Part shown: positions 33,891-40,451 of the stretch, piece after piece | Layout of the letters: every line of letters begins with the position of its first letter | How positions within the stretch are numbered: the stretch's first letter is position 1 | NCBI GenBank assembly: GCA_030156225.1 | Contig: JASGMW010000006.1 | Coordinates: 1-40,451, forward strand | Direction of reading: 5' to 3' | Origin: Methanofollis sp. | GTDB taxonomy: Archaea; Halobacteriota; Methanomicrobia; Methanomicrobiales; Methanofollaceae | Length of the DNA stretch: 40,451 nucleotides | Position numbers and translations under genes: made by a program | Notes under the pieces: generated by a model | Told to the model about the DNA's origin: nothing | Seen by the model: the letters and a program-made list of their open reading frames with translations, nothing else | Databases searched by the model: none

Positions 33891-35801
33891 GTGTCAGATA
33901 TGGAAGAGTACAGGGGCCTGTTCGTCGTAGAGTCGCGGGAAAACAACGATACCATAGCCCGGGCCCTTCTCACCCTCGAAGGAGGGGAAGATCGTGAAAT
34001 TGTTGACGAGATCTTCAGGGCCGCCCATACGATAAAGGGAGCATCGGCCTCTATGGGTTTCATGAGGCTTGAACGGCTCTGCCACTCTATGGAAGATGTC
34101 TTCGACCTCATCAGGAACGGCCACCTGCGGGCAAATGCGTCCCTCACCAATCTTCTGCTGGCCTGCACCGATCAGATAGAGGCGGTGCTCGATGCCGTTG
34201 AAGCGGGCAGGGGTGACGAAGAGGGGACCATCGAAGAACTGGTCTCCGCGCTCGAAGTATGGGTCGATGAGACACCTTCGGAGGCGGCGGTGGAGATGCC
34301 GGCTTCCGAGGACGTGCCGACTCTTGAGGATGATGCCCTGATTTCGGCCGAAGGCTCCCGTTATCAGGTTCTCGTCACGCTCGCTCCTGCTTCATCAATG
34401 AAAGAGGTCAGGGCGATGATCGCACTCTCAAACCTTGCCGATATCGGTCGTATTATTGCGACCCATCCCTGCAGGGACGAGATCGAAAACGGAAAATTCG
34501 ACCGCACCTTCGAGGTGGTCATCGAAAGCGAGGCCGGAGCGGATGCGCTACGCACGGCGGCATCGGGCACCGACATCCAGGAGGTCGTCGTCGGGCCATG
34601 GACGGGCGCGCCAGAGACCGGGAAGGCCGACAGCGCGGTGCCGAAAGTTGAGCACCATGAAAAGAGCCGTGAGGTAAAAAACATCAGGGTCGATATCCAT
34701 CTCCTCGACCAGATGATGAATCTGGTGGAGGATCTCGTCATCAACCGCGGTCGCCTGAAGCAGATCGCGCAGAAGCATCAGATCAAGGAGCTTGACGAAG
34801 CCCTCAACATGGTCGGCAGATCGGTCTCTGATCTCCAGAACCTGATGATGCACATCAGGATGATCCCCCTGAACCACATCTTCAACAGGTTTCCCCGCGT
34901 CGTCAGGGATGTCTCCCAGCATGACAATAAAGAGGTGGAGTTCATCATCGAGGGCGGCGAGACCGAACTTGACCGGAGCGTCATGGACGGCCTCAACGAA
35001 CCGCTTCTTCATCTGATCCGGAACGCCGTGGACCATGGCATCGAACTGCCTGCCGAACGGAAAGCAGCAGGAAAATCTGAAAAAGGGATGCTCCGCCTCT
35101 CGGCGCAGCGTGATCGGGACAACGTCCTCATCAGGATAGAGGACGACGGCGCCGGGATCGATTATGATAAGGTCCGGTCAAAAGCAGTTTTGAGGGGTCT
35201 GTCCACCGAAGAGGACGTCAAAGCCCTCAGCGAAGATGATCTCATAGATATACTCTTCAATCCAGGTTTTTCGACGGCAGATGCGATCACCGATATCAGC
35301 GGCCGCGGCGTCGGGCTGGACGTGGTCAGGTCGGCGATTGAATCCTTGAAGGGATCGATCAACGTCTCATCGACACAGGGAAAAGGAACCTGTTTTGAAC
35401 TCGTCCTCCCCCCCACCATGGCCATCGTCGAGGTGATGATGGTCAGGATCAACGGGAAGAGGTGTGCGATCCCGATCAACAACGTGGTGGAGGTTGCCAT
35501 GATTAAAAGAGATGCCATTCACCGGGTTGGAAACAATCAGGTGATCCTTCTGAGAGACGAGGTGATGCCCCTCTTTACGCTGGACGATATGTTCGGCGAT
35601 TTTAACAGGGGTGATGTCCTTGTCGTGCTCCAGAACGGCCATAAAAAGTGCGGGATCGTCTCTGATGTGGTTGAAGGCCAGCAGGAGGTGGTGGTCAAAC
35701 CACTCAGTTCTCTCATCGGGATCTGTCCGGGCGTGAGCGGAGTAACCATTCCGGGTGACGGCGAAGTGGTCCCGGTTCTTGATGTAAACACGATGTTCTA
35801 A
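33891..35801 (+). CDS. cheA: chemotaxis histidine kinase CheA
   Basis: A 636-residue kinase. Domains in order: P1/HPt with phospho-His46 (AAHTIKGASASMGF), a P2-like region ~165-235, dimerisation P3 ~260-320, the ATPase P4 ~320-510 (N-box HLIRNAVDHGIE, G1 DDGAGIDYDKV, G2 GRGVGLDVV, G3 STQGKGTCFEL) and the CheW-like P5 ~512-636. The start is GTG at 33891 with AAGGGATAA upstream; an ATG three codons later is possible. CheW itself is not in the window. Confidence 0.96.
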   Translation: MSDMEEYRGLFVVESRENNDTIARALLTLEGGEDREIVDEIFRAAHTIKGASASMGFMRLERLCHSMEDVFDLIRNGHLRANASLTNLLLACTDQIEAVLDAVEAGRGDEEGTIEELVSALEVWVDETPSEAAVEMPASEDVPTLEDDALISAEGSRYQVLVTLAPASSMKEVRAMIALSNLADIGRIIATHPCRDEIENGKFDRTFEVVIESEAGADALRTAASGTDIQEVVVGPWTGAPETGKADSAVPKVEHHEKSREVKNIRVDIHLLDQMMNLVEDLVINRGRLKQIAQKHQIKELDEALNMVGRSVSDLQNLMMHIRMIPLNHIFNRFPRVVRDVSQHDNKEVEFIIEGGETELDRSVMDGLNEPLLHLIRNAVDHGIELPAERKAAGKSEKGMLRLSAQRDRDNVLIRIEDDGAGIDYDKVRSKAVLRGLSTEEDVKALSEDDLIDILFNPGFSTADAITDISGRGVGLDVVRSAIESLKGSINVSSTQGKGTCFELVLPPTMAIVEVMMVRINGKRCAIPINNVVEVAMIKRDAIHRVGNNQVILLRDEVMPLFTLDDMFGDFNRGDVLVVLQNGHKKCGIVSDVVEGQQEVVVKPLSSLIGICPGVSGVTIPGDGEVVPVLDVNTMF

Positions 35802-35810
35802 GGAGGAGTC

Positions 35811-36428
35811 ATGAAATTAACAGATATGCAGTCAGACGCATTTGGCGAACTTGGCAATATTGGTGCCGCACACGCAGCAACGACACTTTCGCAGATGTTG
35901 ATGACCCGGATCGATATGGACGTTCCGGAGATTTCCATCATCGATATCTCTGAATGCTACCGGTGTATCGGGGAAGAACTTGCAGCGCTTGTCGTCTTCG
36001 GCATCAAAGGCGAGGTAAAAGGAGATGGTTTTATCGTCCTGTATATGCCGCAGACATCGGCGATACGTCTGACCAATACCATGCTGGGCATGACCGAAAT
36101 AGACCGTGAGATGAATGAGATGGATCAGAGCGCCATCATTGAGATTGGAAATATCATGGTCTCCGCGTTCCTCGACGCCACCGCGGAACTGCTTGGCATC
36201 GTAATGCTCCCCTCCCCCCCGTCTCTCTGCATGGACATGGCCCATGCAGGGATCGAGTCCATTATCGCCGAAGTAGCGTTAAAAACCAATGATGTTGTCA
36301 TCTTTAAAACAAACCTTACCAGTGACCAGTATTCGATTGACGGGGCGCTCATGATGTTTCCCGACCCCGACCTGATCGCCGGGATCCTCGACCTCCTTGA
36401 AGCCCTCACGGCGCAGACTCAGGTTTGA
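35811..36428 (+). CDS. cheC: CheY-P phosphatase CheC
   Basis: A 205-residue CheC. Both phosphatase sites are intact: Glu13/Asn16 (FGELGNIGAAHA) and Glu111/Asn114 (IIEIGNIM). This matches the two-site arrangement of the Thermotoga protein. It is activated by CheD in other systems. AAGGAGG precedes the ATG, and the end is 16 bases before cheD. Confidence 0.95.
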   Translation: MKLTDMQSDAFGELGNIGAAHAATTLSQMLMTRIDMDVPEISIIDISECYRCIGEELAALVVFGIKGEVKGDGFIVLYMPQTSAIRLTNTMLGMTEIDREMNEMDQSAIIEIGNIMVSAFLDATAELLGIVMLPSPPSLCMDMAHAGIESIIAEVALKTNDVVIFKTNLTSDQYSIDGALMMFPDPDLIAGILDLLEALTAQTQV

Positions 36429-36444
36429 CTGGAAGGAGCAGGCA

Positions 36445-36936
36445 ATGGTGGAATTTCGACCGCTCGGCATCAACGCAAGATTTATTGGAATTGGGGACTA
36501 TTACGTGGGCCGCGACCCGATGACCACCATCGGGCTCGGGTCATGTGTGGCGCTGATCCTCCACAACGAACGTCTCGTCGTCGGAGCGATGGCCCACATC
36601 ATGCTCCCGGAGAGCAAGGGGCAGGTTGATCGCCCGGGAAAATTCGCCGATACCGCCGTGAACGTGCTTCTTGAAGAGATCGAAAGATACGGATCGCGCA
36701 ACGGCGGGCTCTGTGCGGTACTGGTCGGCGGGGCAAATATGTTCGGGTTCAATGACAACAACCTGAATATCGGCGACCGAAATGTCGAAGCGGTTTGTTG
36801 TAGACTGAAAGAAGAGCGGATCTCAATACGGACGGCAGATGTCGGCGGGAGAATAGGACGCTCGGTCGTGTATGACCCACAGAACCACGGTACGATTACG
36901 ATAAGGCGGGCTGACGGTTCATGCGTCGATATGTGA
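36445..36936 (+). CDS. cheD: chemoreceptor glutamine deamidase CheD
   Basis: A 163-residue CheD. The catalytic triad can be aligned by spacing: Thr28, Cys34 (IGLGSCVAL) and His51 (GAMAHIMLPES). It deamidates receptor glutamines and binds CheC. The ATG at 36445 has AGGAG upstream; the longer frame into cheC is rejected. The last 16 bases overlap the start of a secreted protein gene. Confidence 0.95.
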   Translation: MVEFRPLGINARFIGIGDYYVGRDPMTTIGLGSCVALILHNERLVVGAMAHIMLPESKGQVDRPGKFADTAVNVLLEEIERYGSRNGGLCAVLVGGANMFGFNDNNLNIGDRNVEAVCCRLKEERISIRTADVGGRIGRSVVYDPQNHGTITIRRADGSCVDM

Positions 36937-37934
36937 TCCCTTTCATGATCATCATAGGGATGTTGTTTTCACCGGCATCTGCATCGATGGTCCTGTTTCG
37001 ACCAGGGTCCGGCGGGATCGCCGCCGCTGATTTCAGTGACTGCGCAAGCGATCCTGAGGGCGAAGTTTTTTTCGCCACGTCCGATGGACTGATGGTCTAT
37101 AACGGGAGCTGGACGACCTATCAGGCTCCACCCGGGGATATTCCCGGGATTCTTCTCTCAGACACCATTCTTTCTGTTGAGTTCGGGTCCGACGGAAAAC
37201 TCTGGGTGGGCACATCTCTGGGTCTTCAGCGTTTTACCGATCCGGGTTTTGAAACGGTTGGAACACAGGCGGAATTGAAGAACCCGTCGGTGATCGCACT
37301 GCAGCGATGGGATGACGGGATGTGGGTTGCAACGCCGAACAGTGGCGTGCACCGGATTGAAGGAGACAACTGGACCTGGTACAGGCCTTTCAGTCAGGGA
37401 GGACCGGGGTGCCGTATCATCAACGACATGGTGCTGGATCCTGAGTGTTCTATCCTGTACTGCATTTCGAGTCGTGATGGGGTATGGGCGATCGGTCCGG
37501 ACCGGACTGCCGGCTTTTATCCGATCACTGACAACGGTCTGCCGTTGAAGAACTATTTTGAGGCCGAAACCGATCCTCTCGGAGGGATCTACCTCTTTAA
37601 CCGGGATTCTTTGATCCACTATCGTTGTTCGGACGGTGTTGAGGCCGTTCTGTCTGCGGGAACTCTTGCTCCCGATGTCGGATGGATATATGATGTCAGT
37701 GCGGCGCCCGACGGTTCACTCTGGATCGCTACCGATCAGGGGATCTTCTGGTGGGCTGACGGGGCGGTGAAGGAACATCTCTCTCGAGCAGATGGCATCT
37801 GGTCGAATGTGATCAAAAGCATATATCTGGATTCTACAGGACGCTGCTGGTTTTCAACCCCGTCGGTGATCGGGTATTACCGTCCTGAAAACCGCACCGT
37901 CACGCGGATCCCCATTTCCATCCCCGCGATATAA
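36921..37934 (+). CDS. secreted beta-propeller protein of the che operon
   Basis: A 337-residue protein with a signal peptide (MRRYVIPFMIIIGMLFSPAS, likely cut near ASA-S at residue ~22) and about six repeats of the two-component-regulator propeller type. These carry pieces such as GEVFFATSDGLMVYNG, GKLWVGTSLGLQRF, DGMWVATPNSGVHRI and GSLWIATDQGIFWWADG. Such propellers normally form the sensor part of hybrid histidine kinases. Here the domain stands alone, has no membrane anchor after the signal, and overlaps cheD by 16 bases. It should be exported and expressed with the taxis proteins; a ligand-binding role is inferred. Confidence 0.82.
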   Translation: MRRYVIPFMIIIGMLFSPASASMVLFRPGSGGIAAADFSDCASDPEGEVFFATSDGLMVYNGSWTTYQAPPGDIPGILLSDTILSVEFGSDGKLWVGTSLGLQRFTDPGFETVGTQAELKNPSVIALQRWDDGMWVATPNSGVHRIEGDNWTWYRPFSQGGPGCRIINDMVLDPECSILYCISSRDGVWAIGPDRTAGFYPITDNGLPLKNYFEAETDPLGGIYLFNRDSLIHYRCSDGVEAVLSAGTLAPDVGWIYDVSAAPDGSLWIATDQGIFWWADGAVKEHLSRADGIWSNVIKSIYLDSTGRCWFSTPSVIGYYRPENRTVTRIPISIPAI

Positions 37935-37954
37935 TCTCTGAGAAGCATCCCGGC

Positions 37955-39130
37955 CTATTCAAATTTCATGAACTGTCTTGCGCACTGGTCGACGGAATCG
38001 AGCAGGGCTTTTTTGGCCTTGTTTGCACGGGATCGATCCCCAGCATGGATGTCGTGGGCAAGATACCGGATGAGGTCGAGGTAATAGTTATTTGAGGGAT
38101 ATTTACGTTTGAGGTCTTCCAGCCTGACAAATGATTCTTTTTCGAGCCCTGAAAAGAGGGAGAAAGAGAGGTCCAGGAGGTCGAGAACGTACTGCGGCAT
38201 CCCGTTCTCCGCCGCCTGCTTTCTGAAGGTGTGATAACCCGATTTTGTCACCGTCCTGAAGGACAGAAGCATGCCATAATAAAATGGTTCGACGCTCCGG
38301 GGGTAATGCTGGATCATCTGTTTCACAACGCTGGCAGCACTATTTCCATCTCCTTCTTCAAGGGCGAAAAGAAAGGACTCCCTGAGAAAAATCATCTCAT
38401 CACAGAAGCGTGTCTGGGCAGCATCGAGAATCTGCCGTCTCATCTCGTGATTTCTGTCGGCCTTCGCCTTCATCAGGCCGATACGTATGAACGCAGACTG
38501 GCTTGGGAACCACTCAATTGCACATGAGATCATCAACCAGAATGTCCTGTCCAGCCACGGCCCCACTTTAAATGGGAGTTTTTGCTCAACACCGGTATGG
38601 GTCCGGGCAAGTTCAAGCATCTGTTCGCGTGCCCGCAGTTCCATCTCGCTTGGCACTTTCTGATCCCTGAACTTTGCGACTTCATTGAGTGAAAGTGCAT
38701 AATAGCAGTAGGCAAGTCCGGTATGAAGAAGAATGTTCTCCGAACGATATTTTCTCAGATACGGGATCGCATGGACGAAGTCGCCCGACTTCATCATTTT
38801 CAGACCGACACTGATTTCAAGACCTTTTTGTGGATTTTTCCCTTTTTTTAGCCGCAACGCGCTCTCAATTACTTTTTCGGCATACCCGGCCTCTCCTGCG
38901 CGTGTTGTTGTGTCGAGGATTTTGAAACTGATGGCGTCGAGAAAGGCATCATAGGACTCCACATCGAGATCAGAGAACGAAGAGTCAAGCGCCGAGACTA
39001 CATAGCCGTAAAAAACGGGTAATTTATCCTCGATTTTTGCAATGTTGTTCTCGATGTACCCGGAGAAATCCAGTCTGAGTTGTTCGAACTTTTCATACCG
39101 GATCGCATCGGTCAGCGTCTCGCCGCGCAT
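37955..39130 (-). CDS. helical repeat protein, unrecognised
   Basis: A 391-residue soluble protein that looks almost entirely alpha-helical, with TPR-like stretches (DFVHAIPYLRKYRSENILLH, TGLAYCYYALSLNEVAKF, LDLLDLSFSLFSGLEKESFV). No catalytic motif, signal or membrane helix is evident. It is convergent with the che operon, with only 20 bases between stops. A minus-strand TATAATA at about 39150-39156 suggests a short leader. I do not know the family; its place beside the taxis genes suggests, but does not show, a related role. Confidence 0.75.
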   Translation of the reverse strand: MRGETLTDAIRYEKFEQLRLDFSGYIENNIAKIEDKLPVFYGYVVSALDSSFSDLDVESYDAFLDAISFKILDTTTRAGEAGYAEKVIESALRLKKGKNPQKGLEISVGLKMMKSGDFVHAIPYLRKYRSENILLHTGLAYCYYALSLNEVAKFRDQKVPSEMELRAREQMLELARTHTGVEQKLPFKVGPWLDRTFWLMISCAIEWFPSQSAFIRIGLMKAKADRNHEMRRQILDAAQTRFCDEMIFLRESFLFALEEGDGNSAASVVKQMIQHYPRSVEPFYYGMLLSFRTVTKSGYHTFRKQAAENGMPQYVLDLLDLSFSLFSGLEKESFVRLEDLKRKYPSNNYYLDLIRYLAHDIHAGDRSRANKAKKALLDSVDQCARQFMKFE

Positions 39131-39207
39131 ATCTGATCACATGGATGACGGGTATTATATTTTAAGAATGCGATTTCATCTCCCGAACCCGTGGTCCTAT
39201 TGGTTCT

Positions 39208-39828
39208 TCAGGCCTTTTTCACGACCATTGCGGGATAGGTGTCCAGATACTCTTCTCTGGTTTCAAGTTCGATTCTGAACTCTGCATACGCGCTCTGAAT
39301 CACAAGATAAAATTCTTTTCCTGAGATTTCCTCGTTTTTTATCACCTTCCCCGGGCCCGTCAGTTCGGCGCCGTCGATGATGGTGCCGGTCTCTTTATCG
39401 ATGAGCATGATTTTAAATCTTGCATTTTCGGGTTGACTTCCTTTCCTGACGGTGCAGTTGAGTCTCCAGACCGGATAAGAGACGGAAAAGGGCTCGGTCA
39501 CGCCGCCGTATGATTCCTCAATATAGGCAAAAGACGTGATGTTCGATCCTTTCCACGCCGGATCCGACATGCCGAATATCGTGAGATTGTCGGGTATTAT
39601 ATAGGTCTGATATTTTACAACCGGCCGTTCTGCATATTCGATCCTGACTGGTATGAACTGTTTTGTCTGAACAGGCGTTGTGAGATTCGTCACCGGCGGT
39701 GGCGTCGGAGTGGTCTCTCCCGTCTGGATGGTATCGTCGGGGGCAGCCCATGGCGGATGCACGATACAGACGAGGACTAAGACGAACCCGATCGCCGCCG
39801 CAAAGCTCAGGAGATCGCCTGAGTTCAT
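39208..39828 (-). CDS. single-pass membrane-anchored extracytoplasmic protein
   Basis: A 206-residue protein. A membrane helix at residues ~6-24 (LLSFAAAIGFVLVLVCIV) is followed by a Thr/Pro stalk (~32-55, TTPTPPPVTNLTTPVQT) and an outer beta-rich domain. The domain includes a YPVWRLNC strand with nearby acidic segments and ends in LETREEYLDTYPAMVVKKA. The architecture and the 'YPxW(E/R)L' patch recall the protein at 23004-23669. The ATG at 39828 lies about 30 bases from a minus-strand TATA (ACTATATAC), so the mRNA may be leaderless; a GTG at 39837 is an alternative. Function unknown. Confidence 0.75.
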   Translation of the reverse strand: MNSGDLLSFAAAIGFVLVLVCIVHPPWAAPDDTIQTGETTPTPPPVTNLTTPVQTKQFIPVRIEYAERPVVKYQTYIIPDNLTIFGMSDPAWKGSNITSFAYIEESYGGVTEPFSVSYPVWRLNCTVRKGSQPENARFKIMLIDKETGTIIDGAELTGPGKVIKNEEISGKEFYLVIQSAYAEFRIELETREEYLDTYPAMVVKKA

Positions 39829-40064
39829 GATATACACATGGGCGATCCGGGTATATAGTATTAGTTCGATCGCTGTTCAGGGAAAGATGCAGCACTGTTT
39901 GAGTGTTGCTCTGGTGAAAGAGACCGGTTGCCTGGCTCAAAAATGCATCATTATGGTTTATACACTCTAAATTCCTGTTGTAATCTGTTTTATCGAAAAA
40001 TGATTGTTTTTTGATCCATAAATATATCAAAACCTATTTATTCAATGGTGTGACTTTGATCAAT

Positions 40065-40328
40065 ATGGATCTCCCCGAATTCAGGACATGGGTGTTTTTT
40101 TACCTGATCTCCTCGGTCGCTCTTCTCTGGGCAGCTTTTCTTTCTGCGCAGGGTTTAATGCTCTGGATGAGTGTCCTGCTCGTCCTCCTGGTAATCGGGA
40201 CGAATTGTGTCCTGGTTCTTGCAGAACTCCGGAAATATGCAAAAAAACGCGAGATCATGAAGCGTCTTTCAGCGATCGAACCGGCGGCATCCGACGATCC
40301 GGTCACATCCATGTTCGGGCAGAAGTGA
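40065..40328 (+). CDS. small two-helix membrane protein, hypothetical
   Basis: An 87-residue protein with two predicted membrane helices (WVFFYLISSVALLWAAFLSA and LWMSVLLVLLVIGTNCVLVL) and a basic C-terminal tail (RKYAKKREIMKRL). No family is recognised. An AT-rich element (AAATATATC near 40020) lies upstream. The ATG at 40065 is chosen because the preceding codons encode no conserved-looking sequence. It is divergent from the stalked membrane protein at 39208-39828. Confidence 0.6.
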   Translation: MDLPEFRTWVFFYLISSVALLWAAFLSAQGLMLWMSVLLVLLVIGTNCVLVLAELRKYAKKREIMKRLSAIEPAASDDPVTSMFGQK

Positions 40329-40367
40329 TATTACTCATTTATTATTCGCGATCTGACGTCCCGAAAG

Positions 40368-40451
40368 TTAAGCGCATAGTCCCAACTTCTCAAGGATCGT
40401 CCTTTGCCTCCTCGAGATCTCCGTCACCATGATCTCGCCGTTGGCGAGCCT
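40368..40451 (-). CDS. partial gene, possible transposase C-terminus
   Basis: The last 27 codons of a minus-strand gene that continues beyond the window. The peptide reads RLANGEIMVTEISRRQRTIL and then EKLGLCA before TAA. A terminal 'QR-x-IL-x-KLGL' helix is common at the end of DDE transposases, but this stretch is too short to name a family. The calling basis is its clean reading and composition. Confidence 0.45.
   Translation of the reverse strand, partial: RLANGEIMVTEISRRQRTILEKLGLCA

Noticed and set aside
1-40451. tRNA genes, rRNA genes and CRISPR arrays
   Set aside because: No tRNA-like cloverleaf with a T-loop GGTTCAA-type core, no rRNA signature and no regularly spaced direct repeats were found by reading both strands; a covariance search would be decisive.

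Overview
The window looks like a chromosomal segment of a methanogenic euryarchaeon, most likely of the order Methanomicrobiales. This rests on an archaeal proteasome-activating nucleotidase, archaeal MBF1, archaeosine tRNA transglycosylase plus archaeosine synthase, an archaeal-type RNase P RNA, an archaellum (arl/fla) operon with its CheF adaptor, a PGF-CTERM-like surface protein, and TATA-type promoters with many near-leaderless starts. The order-level placement is inference from gene content.

Layout. About 1-740 holds one short hypothetical gene and a probable frameshifted remnant. 742-1737 is an asparagine-synthase-like protein without a visible glutaminase cysteine. 1959-8420 (minus strand) is a tightly packed operon in the order cooF, cooS, nuoE-like, nuoF-like, hoxU/nuoG-like, cooC. 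It encodes a monofunctional Ni-CO dehydrogenase, its ferredoxin, its Ni-insertion ATPase and a complete NAD(P)H-diaphorase module. The likely overall activity is CO:NAD(P)+ oxidoreductase, and this is the most unusual system here. Its long leader carries two adjacent dyads. 8421-9276 is intergenic and contains the first copy of a dispersed repeat.

9277-16469 is information processing and housekeeping: PAN and MBF1 (divergent), triosephosphate isomerase convergent with an HTH-CBS regulator, RNase P RNA, an AMMECR1 protein, and the overlapping tgtA-arcS pair for archaeosine. 16505-19208 is nfnA-nfnB plus a SAM methyltransferase. 19281-22895 is an accessory stretch: a PGF-CTERM surface protein, the second repeat copy interrupted by a 114-bp MITE, a solitary MazF/PemK-like toxin and an iron-sulfur flavoprotein.

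23004-39837 is a motility and taxis island. It has one archaellin (arlB) with a structured leader, arlCDE, arlG, arlF, arlH, arlI, arlJ, an unrecognised acidic membrane protein and cheF. These are followed by cheY, cheB, cheA, cheC, cheD and a secreted beta-propeller. Two similar single-pass membrane proteins with Thr/Pro stalks (23004-23669 and 39208-39828) lie at its two edges, and an unrecognised helical protein is convergent with the che operon. No cheR, cheW or chemoreceptor gene is present. The window ends in a small membrane protein and the C-terminus of a possible transposase.

How the parts fit: the CO dehydrogenase/diaphorase would move CO electrons to NAD(P), and NfnAB would exchange them between NAD(P) pools and ferredoxin. 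CheA-CheY with the CheB/CheC/CheD adaptation proteins would signal through CheF to ArlCDE and the archaellum motor.
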